A DNA stretch of 64,000 nucleotides. Source: Paenibacillus nuruki (GTDB taxonomy: Bacteria; Bacillota; Bacilli; Paenibacillales; Paenibacillaceae). Shown here one piece after another: positions 51,317 through 60,454 of this stretch. The notes beneath the pieces are model-generated. The model searched no databases and had not been told where the DNA came from. It was given only the letters and a program-made list of their open reading frames with translations. A program made the translations under genes and the position numbers. The stretch lies in assembly GCF_001721045.1 (NCBI RefSeq), contig NZ_MDER01000027.1, positions 1 through 64,000 on the forward strand, written 5' to 3'. Position 1 is the first letter of the stretch. Each line of letters opens with the position of its first letter.

Positions 51317-52485
51317 TAGTGTTCCCTCGCTTTATCCCCTGTTCCGACAATTTCAAAATTAGGATCAAATTTAAATACGTATGCACCTGTCAACCAAATA
51401 ATCCAACAATTGACACCAAAGAATAGATAGCCAAAATAACCTAAGATCGGCATTTCTGAGAAGATGTGAATCTTATCTAAATACGGTACAGAATATTTCC
51501 AGTAATTCGGATTGACTGGAATCCCTTGATTAAACCATTCACTACCAAAGTTCCACATTTCCCAAAAGAAACCGTTCGCTACTGTAGCAATAGCGATAAG
51601 CAGTAATGGTGACCAGTTTCCGTTTTTGATCGAGGTAAACGGTGTCCAAAACCCGATCAGACCCATAGCCGCAGACAACATAGGTACTAAAGCTACCCAC
51701 AGTACAAAAAATAATTCGAATGGGAAATACCCCATCGCAAAAGCAAGAATTAAACCTACAATGTAAAATGCAATCAACAACGGCTTATTCAAATGAATCT
51801 TAGGTCCATTGCTGTATCTTTTTTTCAAGCTTGGGAACGTCTGTAGTAACAAATACCATTCAATAATCGCTGGAAGTACTGTGGTATACGATAACGCAAA
51901 CCAAAAGATATTACCAAAATTAGAAAATACATCTTTATTCGGATAATACCAATTTTCCATCACGAAAAAGTTCAAATACTCAAATGCAAACCAACTAAAA
52001 CAAGATACGATTGCCAGCAACTGCATTATGTATAGCTTGCTGGATAAAAGAGATACACCATTATTTCTTTTGTATACGATACCATCCAGAATCAGAATGA
52101 ATGCCCACCATAAGGGTACAAAAGTATACGGCTCAAGTAAACTGACAAATCCAGCACGTGACCATATAATAAACCAACAAATCAGCAAGATTGGGAAAGC
52201 AGCCCAGAACCAGATCGGAAAAGGTACACTTGTTTTGGCGACACGTACAATCTTCTCTTTTTTAAATCCGAACAAACGTGGAAATAATAAAAATATAAGT
52301 ATGAATGCTGCGATACAACATGCACCTATAAAATAAATTAAATTAAACCCCGGATCTTGTACATTATTTTGTACAGGAAATACTCCATATCCCGGAGGCA
52401 ATCCATCCCATTTCGCCAAACTCCCCAGTAATGGCAAAATAAAAATCAACGCAAATGTAGACAATAAAAATATGATTTTTTTCAT
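51316..52485 (-). CDS. Polytopic membrane protein of unknown function
   Basis: 389 residues, roughly ten hydrophobic segments, rich in Trp and aromatic residues (FFVMENWYYPNKDVF, EMWNFGSEWFNQG). No known family recognised. The stop overlaps the start of the kinase/GGDEF gene by one base (TAATG), so the two are translationally coupled and probably act together, perhaps as membrane sensor and signalling partner; this is inference. The start follows AAAAAAGGGGATAAG. Confidence 0.85.
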   Translation of the reverse strand: MKKIIFLLSTFALIFILPLLGSLAKWDGLPPGYGVFPVQNNVQDPGFNLIYFIGACCIAAFILIFLLFPRLFGFKKEKIVRVAKTSVPFPIWFWAAFPILLICWFIIWSRAGFVSLLEPYTFVPLWWAFILILDGIVYKRNNGVSLLSSKLYIMQLLAIVSCFSWFAFEYLNFFVMENWYYPNKDVFSNFGNIFWFALSYTTVLPAIIEWYLLLQTFPSLKKRYSNGPKIHLNKPLLIAFYIVGLILAFAMGYFPFELFFVLWVALVPMLSAAMGLIGFWTPFTSIKNGNWSPLLLIAIATVANGFFWEMWNFGSEWFNQGIPVNPNYWKYSVPYLDKIHIFSEMPILGYFGYLFFGVNCWIIWLTGAYVFKFDPNFEIVGTGDKAREH

Positions 52486-52849
52486 GATACTTATCCCCTT
52501 TTTTCGTTCCTTACCTTATCATTTTAAACCAACCACTCTGTACAAATACTGAACAAAACACTCTCTTTTTTGCTTTATCTATGCTTTTATGCAGTATTTG
52601 TCATATTTTGACGATTATTTTATTTTCCTTTCTAAAATAAGTTATTTTTTCTATTTCTTCTCTCTATTATTTATAATAGTTGATGTTTAAAAAAGATAGT
52701 GATTTTTTTATAAAAACTTCAAATAAAAAGAGTATTTTTGCTAGCTTTGCCTGAATTTCCAGATCATAGCTACTTTGCAAAAATACTCTTTTTCACTTTA
52801 TAGATAGTATTTACTTTTGGATATATGCTACTCTTCACCTATTGAAATC
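52486..52849. other. Intergenic region between the membrane-protein gene and tatC
   Basis: 364 bp, strongly AT-rich, no credible gene. It contains a large terminator (52724-52793) and, upstream of the membrane-protein gene, poly-T/A tracts; I see no confident promoter. Confidence 0.55.
52724..52793. terminator. Terminator beyond tatC
   Basis: AAAAAGAGTATTTTTGC pairs with GCAAAAATACTCTTTTT, and the long loop contains an inner TAGC/GCTA pair. It lies 56 bp past the tatC stop. Confidence 0.85.
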
Positions 52850-53605
52850 TTATAGCTCTTGCTCTAATCGTGCAGCATCTAATCGTTGTTGTTTACGATG
52901 AACAACACCTGACAGAATCACACTTAACTCGTATAAAAATAACAACGGAATCGCAACCAAAATATCAGATATAAAATCAGGCGGTGTAATCACGATAGCT
53001 ATAAATACCAGAACCAAGTAAGCGATTTTTCTCCATTTACGCAGTACCGTTGGATTAAGAATACGTAACGTCGTTAGGAACATAATCAAGATCGGCAATT
53101 CAAATAGCGCTGCTACTGGAAATACGATATTCGACATAAACGTAAAGTATTGCACGACTCCGTATGTTTCCGCTAATCCCATATTACGCGTGACATTGGA
53201 GGTAAACGTGAGCGCCATCGGAAAGACGACATAATAAGCAAATAAAACGCCTAGTAAAAACATCATAAATACAAAAGGAACATAACGTAAAGCAGCTCTG
53301 CGTTCTTTATCTAACAGTCCAGGGCTAACAAATGCCCATATTTGATAGACTGTGACAGGTAAAGTAAGTAATAAAGCAACGACCATCGCAATCTTCATAT
53401 ACAAGCCAATGCCATCCCAAAATGAAAAGACATGAAATACAAGATTTCGTGCAGTCTCTGCGGCAACTAAATACTGGTATATCGGTTGAGCGACAAATAG
53501 CCCCAAAATCATACCTATAAATAACACAGCGATAATCATAATCAATCGTCGCCGTAATTCTCCTATATGTTCGATCAAGGACATCTGCTTTTCAGGATTA
53601 TCCAT
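52850..53605 (-). CDS. tatC: Twin-arginine translocase subunit TatC
   Basis: 251 residues with six membrane segments. The N-terminal MSLIEHIGELRRRLI and the FVSPGLLDKERRAALRYVPF loop are TatC signatures. TatC recognises twin-arginine signal peptides on folded proteins. AGGAGGAAC precedes the ATG. It follows tatA with 66 bp that contain a hairpin. Confidence 0.96.
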   Translation of the reverse strand: MDNPEKQMSLIEHIGELRRRLIMIIAVLFIGMILGLFVAQPIYQYLVAAETARNLVFHVFSFWDGIGLYMKIAMVVALLLTLPVTVYQIWAFVSPGLLDKERRAALRYVPFVFMMFLLGVLFAYYVVFPMALTFTSNVTRNMGLAETYGVVQYFTFMSNIVFPVAALFELPILIMFLTTLRILNPTVLRKWRKIAYLVLVFIAIVITPPDFISDILVAIPLLFLYELSVILSGVVHRKQQRLDAARLEQEL

Positions 53606-53624
53606 AGGTTCCTCCTATCTCAAA

Positions 53625-53652
53625 AGAAAATCCCTTCCGTAGGGAAGGGATT
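53625..53652 (-). terminator. Hairpin between tatA and tatC
   Basis: AATCCCTTCC-GTAG-GGAAGGGATT forms a perfect 10-bp stem with TTTTCTTTT after it on the minus strand. It may lower tatC expression relative to tatA. Confidence 0.75.
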
Positions 53653-53671
53653 CGGAATGGTCTGCATCCTT

Positions 53672-53905
53672 TTAACGTTTATCTTCTGGTTGAACAGGTG
53701 GAATAACTTCTGCGGACTGAATAGAATCGGTACGAGTCTTTGATGTTGTATCATCATCTTTCATCATATCGCGTGTGCCTTCTTTGAACTCACGGAAAGT
53801 TCTTCCTACAGCACGTCCTAATTCAGGTAGTTTATTTGGACCAAATAAAATAAGCGCCAACACTATCAACAATATAAATCCTGTAGGTCCTATACCACTA
53901 AGCAT
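53672..53905 (-). CDS. tatA: Twin-arginine translocase subunit TatA
   Basis: 77 residues. A single N-terminal membrane helix, the FGPNKLPELGRAVG hinge, an amphipathic helix and a charged tail: a typical Gram-positive TatA. It oligomerises to form the export pore. AAGGAGG lies seven bases before the ATG. Upstream of tatC on the same strand. Confidence 0.95.
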   Translation of the reverse strand: MLSGIGPTGFILLIVLALILFGPNKLPELGRAVGRTFREFKEGTRDMMKDDDTTSKTRTDSIQSAEVIPPVQPEDKR

Positions 53906-54078
53906 TTGGTATTCCTCCTTATTAATCAGACAAAGCTAGCTTTGTCTTTTTTATCATAGCATATTCAAATGTACAGTTCATCTTTGGAGATAGGATATAA
54001 CAACGACAAAAAGACACAATTCTTTATTCAAAAAAATTGTGGTACACCTACTCTTATAACGGCTAAGCTTGATCGTTC

Positions 54079-54576
54079 TTAACGCTCATCTGGATTACTG
54101 TATTGCCCTGTAATCATCAGTAGCGCTTCAGGCAATTGATCCATAATAGCGGCTAAGTGTTCATGTACCCCTTTGGGTGTACCTGGCAAGTTCACAATAA
54201 GACTGCGTTCACGGATACCACAAATGCCACGAAATAACATAGCAGAACGATTTTTTTTCATTACTGTGGCACGCATCGCTTCTGCCATTCCGGGTACTTC
54301 ACGTTGAATCACCCGCCGTGTTGCTTCAGGAGTAACATCTCGCTGCGCTAGCTCGGTGCCCCCAGTCGTTAATACCAGATCTGCATTGAAATACTCTGTC
54401 ATCTCAATCAATGCTGCAATAATTTCATCAGGCTCATCAGGCACGACCCGGTATTCAACGATTTCTCCACCTAATTCTTCTTCGATTAATTCCCGAATGA
54501 CTTGTGCACTTGTGTCTTCTCTTTCTCCTCGTGCACCTTTGTCACTGGCTGTAAGAATAGCCGTTCTCCAAACCAT
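54079..54576 (-). CDS. moaB: MoaB/MogA-family molybdenum cofactor protein
   Basis: 165 residues from the ATG preceded by GGGAGGGTGAG; a longer reading from 54681 has no ribosome binding site. The molybdopterin-binding motif TTGGTELAQRDVTPEA is intact. MoaB/MogA proteins adenylylate molybdopterin before metal insertion. It is 120 bp after moaC on the same strand. The other moa/moe genes are not in the window. Confidence 0.9.
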   Translation of the reverse strand: MVWRTAILTASDKGARGEREDTSAQVIRELIEEELGGEIVEYRVVPDEPDEIIAALIEMTEYFNADLVLTTGGTELAQRDVTPEATRRVIQREVPGMAEAMRATVMKKNRSAMLFRGICGIRERSLIVNLPGTPKGVHEHLAAIMDQLPEALLMITGQYSNPDER

Positions 54577-54696
54577 GCTCTCACCCTCCCCATCTATCTG
54601 CCATCTTCCTCTATCTATTACATCTGTATTCATCGATTCAGGTGGATCACTATTCTTACTATAAGGATTCGTCTCTATCACGTATATGGATGACTT

Positions 54697-55218
54697 CTAT
54701 TCGTTTCTTTTAAAATCTCCATTTTTTCCGCCGCTTTTGGATAACAGCATCGTCGGTCCAATCACCATATCTTTTTGTAATGCTTTACACATATCATATA
54801 CGGTCAAAGCAACAGCAGAAGCCGCGGTTAAAGCTTCCATCTCTACACCTGTTTTACCTTCTGTTTTCACTTGAACTTCAATATGAAGCTCATCATGATC
54901 ATTATCTCCAAAGGTAATATTTACACCTGTTAAAGGTAAAGGATGGCACATTGGAATCCAATCTGATGTACGCTTGGCAGCTTGGATACCTGCTACCTGT
55001 GCAACAGCCAATACATCGCCTTTACCTACCTGTCCTGCTTTGATCGCAGCCAGTGTTGCTGGTAACATCTGAACGGTAGTTACTGCAATCGCTGTACGTG
55101 ATGTACTTTCTTTATCTGAAATATCGACCATCCGCGCACGTCCTTGCTCATTAAAATGAGTCAGTTTCCCTGCCGGTGTTGGTAGACCTTCATACTCTTG
55201 ATTATGTTGATTACTCAT
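54697..55218 (-). CDS. moaC: Cyclic pyranopterin monophosphate synthase MoaC
   Basis: 173 residues. The MoaC core is present ([55 protein letters not shown]-type stretch). It turns the MoaA product into cyclic pyranopterin in molybdenum-cofactor synthesis. GGTGGGAT is the ribosome binding site. In B. subtilis moaC also lies beside ydiF and the tat genes. Confidence 0.96.
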   Translation of the reverse strand: MSNQHNQEYEGLPTPAGKLTHFNEQGRARMVDISDKESTSRTAIAVTTVQMLPATLAAIKAGQVGKGDVLAVAQVAGIQAAKRTSDWIPMCHPLPLTGVNITFGDNDHDELHIEVQVKTEGKTGVEMEALTAASAVALTVYDMCKALQKDMVIGPTMLLSKSGGKNGDFKRNE

Positions 55219-55242
55219 CGTTATCTATCCCACCTATTGTGT

Positions 55243-55875
55243 CTACTTCTCGCTTTTTGTTGTTACTTTATATTCAGACGCCATAAACAGCACGTCGATA
55301 CGGAAATCATGCGATTCCATCGGAATCTTTTCCGTGATTTGCGTGCCAAAAACAAATGCTCCACATACAGGTAGATGAGAAGAAGTCTGCTCTAATCTGG
55401 ACATAAAACGATCATAGTATCCACCACCATAACCAATACGTCCACCTTGCTTATCATATCCAAGTCCCGGAACAAGAATAAGATCTATCTCTTGCCACGC
55501 TGATTCGGGTACTATTGGCAGGTCGTGCTTAGGTTCGGGAATACCAAAAGCTCCAGGTTCGATATCATGAATGCCTGTAATTGGGTATAAATGAAAAAGA
55601 GCATCTTGCGCTGCATCAATACGCGGGGCAAAAACAGTATCTCCTGCTTGCCAGCATTGATGCAATAAGGGCATTGTATCTGGTTCATCACGATACGCCA
55701 GATAAGTAAATAAAGTTAGTGTTGATTTTTGTTTTTGTTGACGCAATTGATTCATATATGAGGCAGCAGCAGCGCAAATGTCTGCTGATTCTTGTAATCG
55801 TTGTTCAGGAGTTAATGCCATTCGCTTACGTTTCAACTCTTGTCGTAAACGCTGTTTATTTGAGACGATTTCCAT
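55243..55875 (-). CDS. 5-formyltetrahydrofolate cyclo-ligase
   Basis: 210 residues. The ATP-binding RIGYGGGYYDRFM motif and the N-terminal KQRLRQELKRKRMAL lysine/arginine helix are characteristic. It turns 5-formyl-THF into 5,10-methenyl-THF. AAGGAGG precedes the ATG. It heads the minus-strand run with moaC and moaB and is divergent from the ABC-F gene. Confidence 0.94.
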   Translation of the reverse strand: MEIVSNKQRLRQELKRKRMALTPEQRLQESADICAAAASYMNQLRQQKQKSTLTLFTYLAYRDEPDTMPLLHQCWQAGDTVFAPRIDAAQDALFHLYPITGIHDIEPGAFGIPEPKHDLPIVPESAWQEIDLILVPGLGYDKQGGRIGYGGGYYDRFMSRLEQTSSHLPVCGAFVFGTQITEKIPMESHDFRIDVLFMASEYKVTTKSEK

Positions 55876-56118
55876 GGTTTACCTCCTTGCACAGACCAGG
55901 CTGTTGTAGGAATAATAAGCCTGTATGATCATCGCAAATTTCGCAAAAATCCCGATAGTGACAGTGTATCATTGTTCTTTCCAAAAACCAACTTCACCCT
56001 CTATTAAAAATGATCTACGGTGCAAATTAACATCCTTTCATGTAAACTAAATACAATAACTTTTTATACAAATTCATGATTTTCAATTATATATATGATG
56101 TGGGGGCTCAATCAGTCA

Positions 56119-58059
56119 ATGTTACTGCAAGCAAATGGAATTACTAAACTGTACGGAATTACACCTATTTTAGAAGGTTTGAATTTGCAAATTGAAGAAA
56201 GAGAACGGATTGGTCTGGTCGGGGTAAACGGCGCAGGCAAATCAACCTTGCTCAAAATTATTGCAGGTGAAATGTCTTATGATAGTGGGCAGATTTTCCG
56301 CAATAAAGAAATGACACTTGGTTATCTAGCGCAAAATAGTGGATTACATCATGGCCATACGATCGGCGAAGAAATGCGTTCTGTATTTGCTAACTTAATT
56401 GATACTGAACAAGAATTACGTGTTATGGAACAACAGATTGCTGATCCTGCCATGATGGAAGATGACAAAGGATATGCTGATCTTCTCGCTCGTTATGCAG
56501 AACGTTCCGAGTGGTTCCGTGAACAAGGCGGATATGAAATGGATACACGGATTCGCAGTATTTTGCATGGTATGGGATTTGGTGACTTTTCTCAAGAAAC
56601 GACTGTCGAGACGCTAAGTGGCGGGCAAAAAACAAGATTAGCACTGGCACGTATTCTGTTACAAGCACCTGATCTATTAATGCTGGATGAACCGACCAAC
56701 CATTTGGATATCGATACTCTGACATGGCTAGAAGATTATTTACGTGGTTATTCGGGTTCATTACTGGTTGTATCGCATGACCGTTATTTTCTAGATCGCT
56801 TAGTGACTACAATTGTCGAGATTGAGCGTCATCGTTCCAAACGCTATACCGGTAACTACAGTCGTTATATTGATATCAAAGCCGCTGAATATGAAACGGC
56901 AATGAAACAGTTCGATAAACAACAAGGTGAAATCGCACGTATGGAAGCTTTTGTGCAAAAAAATATTGTACGCGCATCCACGACCAAACGTGCACAAAGT
57001 CGTCGTAAAGCACTTGATAAAATGGATCGCTTGGATCGTCCTGCAGGTGACCTCAAAAAAGCAAACTTCTCATTCGGTGTATCTGTCGTTTCTGGTAAAG
57101 AAGTGTTGCGTGTACATCAATTGACTCTTTCGTATGAAGATAAGCAAAAGCTTTTTGAACCGATCTCATTTGAATTAAGACGTGGAGATATGGTTGCACT
57201 TATCGGACCAAACGGAACTGGTAAAACCACCATGCTAAAAGCACTTATTGATGAGCATCAGCCAGACACTGGTAAGATCGAATGGGGAGCAAAAGTAAAA
57301 ATTGGCTACTATGATCAAGAACAAGGTCATTTGAATCCCAACAATACTGTGCTTGAGGAAGTATGGGGTAGTTTCTCTCATTTAGAAGAAGTACGTATTC
57401 GTACAGTGCTTGGTAACTTCTTGTTCAGTGGTGAAGATGTACTCAAAAAAATATCTGCGCTTAGCGGTGGTGAGAAAGCCAGAGTTTCTTTGACCAAATT
57501 GATGTTACTGGATGCCAATATGCTGATTCTGGATGAGCCGACCAACCATCTGGACTTAATGAGCAAAGAAGTGTTGGAATCCGCGCTGATGGATTATGAA
57601 GGCACCCTATTATTTATTTCACATGACCGGTATTTCTTAAATAAAATGGCAGAACGAATCTTAGAACTGCGTCCTGAAGGATTAACGGCTTATCTTGGGA
57701 ATTTCGATGATTATACAGCTAAAAAACAAGAATTACTCGAAATCGCTGCTGAAAATGCACTCCAAAAATCCAAAAATAATACGACTACAACAGGGACAAC
57801 AGAAGAACCCTTTGCCAATTCGTATGAAGAAAGCAAACAAGCCAAACGAGATGAGCGTAATCGTCAACGACGCACAGAACAATTGGAAAAAGATATTGCC
57901 GATTGGGAAGAACGTATCAGTGAATTGGAGCAACAATTAACACTTCCTGAGGTCTACCAAGACTATGAAGCTGTCCAAAAGCATCAAGAGGAAATTGCTC
58001 AATTGCAACAGTCATTAGAAGAGGCTTATGAAGAATGGGAAACGTTAGCTGCTGAATAG
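56119..58059 (+). CDS. ABC-F family ATPase (YdiF type)
   Basis: 646 residues from the ATG at 56119, which matches the usual ABC-F N terminus (MLLQANGITKLYG); an ATG at 56095 would add eight residues with no better site. Two ATPase domains: Walker A GVNGAGKSTLLK and GPNGTGKTTMLK, signatures LSGGQKTRLALARIL and LSGGEKARVSLTKLM, each with an LDEPTNHLD box. A charged linker and a C-terminal coiled coil follow. There are no membrane segments. Such proteins act at the ribosome; resistance or translation-factor role cannot be told. Confidence 0.94.
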   Translation: MLLQANGITKLYGITPILEGLNLQIEERERIGLVGVNGAGKSTLLKIIAGEMSYDSGQIFRNKEMTLGYLAQNSGLHHGHTIGEEMRSVFANLIDTEQELRVMEQQIADPAMMEDDKGYADLLARYAERSEWFREQGGYEMDTRIRSILHGMGFGDFSQETTVETLSGGQKTRLALARILLQAPDLLMLDEPTNHLDIDTLTWLEDYLRGYSGSLLVVSHDRYFLDRLVTTIVEIERHRSKRYTGNYSRYIDIKAAEYETAMKQFDKQQGEIARMEAFVQKNIVRASTTKRAQSRRKALDKMDRLDRPAGDLKKANFSFGVSVVSGKEVLRVHQLTLSYEDKQKLFEPISFELRRGDMVALIGPNGTGKTTMLKALIDEHQPDTGKIEWGAKVKIGYYDQEQGHLNPNNTVLEEVWGSFSHLEEVRIRTVLGNFLFSGEDVLKKISALSGGEKARVSLTKLMLLDANMLILDEPTNHLDLMSKEVLESALMDYEGTLLFISHDRYFLNKMAERILELRPEGLTAYLGNFDDYTAKKQELLEIAAENALQKSKNNTTTTGTTEEPFANSYEESKQAKRDERNRQRRTEQLEKDIADWEERISELEQQLTLPEVYQDYEAVQKHQEEIAQLQQSLEEAYEEWETLAAE

Positions 58060-58385
58060 TAGTTCGTTTTGTCAAGACTTGTACACGAGATTGTAAAAGA
58101 TCAAAAACTTTATTTTAAGCAAGTAAAAAAGTTTACAAACAAAGTTATCCACAAAATTAGCGATTTATTGATCACAAAAAATGACCCATTAGGGTCATTT
58201 TTCACTGTTATACTACTATTTTTTATCCATATCCATATTTATCCACCGAGTTATGCACATTATCCACAGATTTCGAGCAAATCAGGTGATAAACATATCC
58301 CCTATTTCATCATTTTGAAAAAGCTTCGTATAATCACTTATTTTGTACTTATACACACTTTGTGGGGGATATGTGGATAACTTTG
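58060..58385. other. Intergenic DnaA-box cluster
   Basis: 326 bp between two convergent genes. It carries perfect DnaA boxes TTATCCACA at 58145-58153 and 58260-58268 (plus) and 58372-58380 (minus), TTATGCACA at 58251-58259 and TTATACACA at 58349-58357 (both fit TTATNCACA), plus one-mismatch boxes TTATCCATA (58223-58231) and TTATCCACC (58239-58247). Seven boxes in 236 bp of AT-rich DNA are far more than chance. A DnaA-titration or -regulatory site is likely; no dnaA or dnaN gene is present, so this is not oriC. Confidence 0.8.
58176..58203 (+). terminator. Terminator after the ABC-F gene
   Basis: AAAATGACCC-ATTA-GGGTCATTTTT hairpin inside the DnaA-box region. Confidence 0.85.
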
Positions 58386-59990
58386 TTAACATCTTGACAA
58401 ATCATTCTTCATTCTAATGGTTTCTGTAAACGCCTGATTACATGCAGATACAAAAGCAATCGCTGCCGTTTGTAACGAATCTTGTCCGGAAGCGGTACCA
58501 CGGAAGGTCTGTTTCTGATAACAGATTGTTGCCACAGCATCTGTGTATGCTATACCGTTCGTATAGAACGATTGCATTTCCATATCTTCCAATTGTATAC
58601 CTTCTATTTCATCTTCTGAGTGTTCAATCATCTCTTGGCCCATATATTGTTGAACGGCTTGTTGAAGACTATTCATCACCGATTGCATCGCTCCAATAGC
58701 AATCGATTGAGTCGTATATGGATGATCATGACTGTTTAAGGTAACTTTGGATGCGATCGTTCCATCTGAATGAGCATTCCACTGAATATCTTCAATCGAA
58801 AGTTGAGACTGGGTGATTGCGTTTGAATTTCCTGTCAACATTAATAGCTCTTCATCTGTCACATGATGTTTGTGATCGGCGTATTTTTTGAAATCTTCAT
58901 ACCATTGATGAAGTTGTTGCTCTTCAGGATAAATATCATATTGTGCTAGACGATTAGAAAGAGCATGTCGACCTGAATGCTTTCCTAATATAATCATCGT
59001 ACGCGGAATACCTAATCGTTCTGGACTCATAATTTCATACGTCGATAGGTCTTTTAATAATCCATCTTGATGGATTCCTGATTCATGTCGGAATGCATTT
59101 CTACCGATTACTGGTTTGTTATAAGCTACTGGAAATCTCATCGCTCGACTCACTTCATGTGAAATTTCATATAATGCTTCTGCGCGTATATTCGTTGTTA
59201 CATCTAGACTATTACGGCGTGTCTCAATTGCCATGACCAATTCTTCCAATGCACAGTTCCCTGTACGTTCACCGACTCCGTTAACAGTGACTTCTACTTG
59301 ATCTGCACCTGCTTGAACCGCTGCTAGACTATTCGCTACTGCTAATCCTAGATCGTTATGACAATGTGCACTCAACTGAACATTTTCAGCTCCTCGTGCT
59401 CCTTGACGAACGGCTCTAAACATCTGTCCATATTCGTCTGGTAAAGCATACCCTACAGTGTCAGGCAAGTTAATAATCGTTGCCCCTGCGGCAATAGCCA
59501 CCTCTACCATTTCAATCAGATCATCTATTGCTGTCCGAGAAGCATCCATCGCTGTAAATTGCACACGATCGGTAAACTGCTTGGCAAAAGACACCATATC
59601 ATGCGCAATCTGCACCGTTTCTGCTCTTGTTTTGCGTAATTGATGTTGTAAATGGATATCGGAAGAGGACAAAAACAAGTGAATTCTGCGATTAACAGCA
59701 TCTTCTGTTGCTTTGGCGGCGGCTTCGATATCGATTTTTACAGCTCGTGCAAATCCACAAATTTCAAATTGCTGAAATGTTCTAGCTATTTTCTGTACGG
59801 CTTCAAACTCTCCCGGGCTGGAAATAGGAAAACCAGGTTCTAACACATCGACACCTAACGCTTGTAACCGTTCTGCCAATGCTATTTTCTGATCCCATTG
59901 TAGTGTCGCTCCCGGTGCTTGTTCTCCATCACGCAAAGTGGTATCTAAAATAGCAATCTTTTTGTAGCTTGGTTGACTGATCTGACTCAT
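58386..59990 (-). CDS. 2-isopropylmalate synthase-family protein
   Basis: 534 residues from the ATG preceded by GGGAGCG; reading further upstream enters the T-box RNA. The catalytic domain shows LDTTLRDGEQAPGATL (metal Asp) and HCHNDLGLAVANS and VNGVGERTGNCALEE. The C-terminal LeuA-type regulatory domain is present but divergent (SIAIGAMQSVMNSLQQAV where GNGPVDA is usual). Tandem leucine T-boxes upstream support a leucine-pathway role; homocitrate or citramalate synthesis is less likely. No other leu gene is nearby, so this is an orphan copy. Confidence 0.88.
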   Translation of the reverse strand: MSQISQPSYKKIAILDTTLRDGEQAPGATLQWDQKIALAERLQALGVDVLEPGFPISSPGEFEAVQKIARTFQQFEICGFARAVKIDIEAAAKATEDAVNRRIHLFLSSSDIHLQHQLRKTRAETVQIAHDMVSFAKQFTDRVQFTAMDASRTAIDDLIEMVEVAIAAGATIINLPDTVGYALPDEYGQMFRAVRQGARGAENVQLSAHCHNDLGLAVANSLAAVQAGADQVEVTVNGVGERTGNCALEELVMAIETRRNSLDVTTNIRAEALYEISHEVSRAMRFPVAYNKPVIGRNAFRHESGIHQDGLLKDLSTYEIMSPERLGIPRTMIILGKHSGRHALSNRLAQYDIYPEEQQLHQWYEDFKKYADHKHHVTDEELLMLTGNSNAITQSQLSIEDIQWNAHSDGTIASKVTLNSHDHPYTTQSIAIGAMQSVMNSLQQAVQQYMGQEMIEHSEDEIEGIQLEDMEMQSFYTNGIAYTDAVATICYQKQTFRGTASGQDSLQTAAIAFVSACNQAFTETIRMKNDLSRC

Positions 59991-60055
59991 CTCATTCACG
60001 CTCCCAAATTCTTTATTTGCATACATGATTAGATACATTTCAAGAAAAAAGAATA

Positions 60056-60378
60056 CAAAAAAAGCCTGACTTCTCTCACTAATGTAAGAGACGCCAGACG
60101 ATGCTGTCGCGGTACCACTCTTGTTGGAATCGTATTGATTCCCGCTTAATCTGATCCAGTACATGTACATAGATAATAAGCATATGTACTGGATCAGCAT
60201 TGGATGACGGGAATGACCCGTAAGTAAGTACGATGATGACATCTATCATCATGTTCCCTACTTCCGCTCCCAGGCGAGTTCAAAAGACCATCTACCGTAT
60301 TGCGTCGCACCTTCCCGCAACTCTCTGATTGTGGTAGCTTTCTTTTTACTACTCCTGTTCTTTGCGTGTGTGTATATG
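60056..60378 (-). promoter_or_regulatory. T-box leader 1 (leucine), proximal to the isopropylmalate synthase gene
   Basis: The minus-strand T-box sequence AGAGTGGTACCGCG lies at 60107-60120. Stem I holds AGAGAGTTGCGGG and, on its 3' side, GAA-CTC-G-CCTGGGAG: the specifier reads CUC (Leu) followed by the conserved purine. A terminator hairpin GCCTGACTTCTCTCAC/GTAAGAGACGCCAGAC with a T-run closes the leader at 60056-60099. Uncharged tRNA-Leu would favour read-through into the synthase gene. Confidence 0.92.
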
Positions 60379-60454
60379 ATGTTATTAGTAAGTTTGTGAA
60401 TTCACAGTTCGTTATCTATTCCAATAGAGCGATAGTATCTCTTTATGAAAATAC

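Noticed and set aside
54577-54681. A 35-codon N-terminal extension of moaB.
   Set aside because: No ribosome binding site lies at 54681, whereas GGGAGGGTGAG precedes the internal ATG, and MoaB proteins begin near VWRTAILTASDKG.
58145-58380. Reading the DnaA-box cluster as the chromosomal origin (oriC).
   Set aside because: No dnaA, dnaN, rpmH or gidA genes are near, and the flanking genes belong to the tsaD-ydiF block.
59991-60242. An N-terminal extension of the isopropylmalate synthase gene of 84 codons.
   Set aside because: It runs through the T-box terminator and antiterminator, has no ribosome binding site, and its translation is low-complexity. The ATG at 59990 with GGGAGCG fits the family start.
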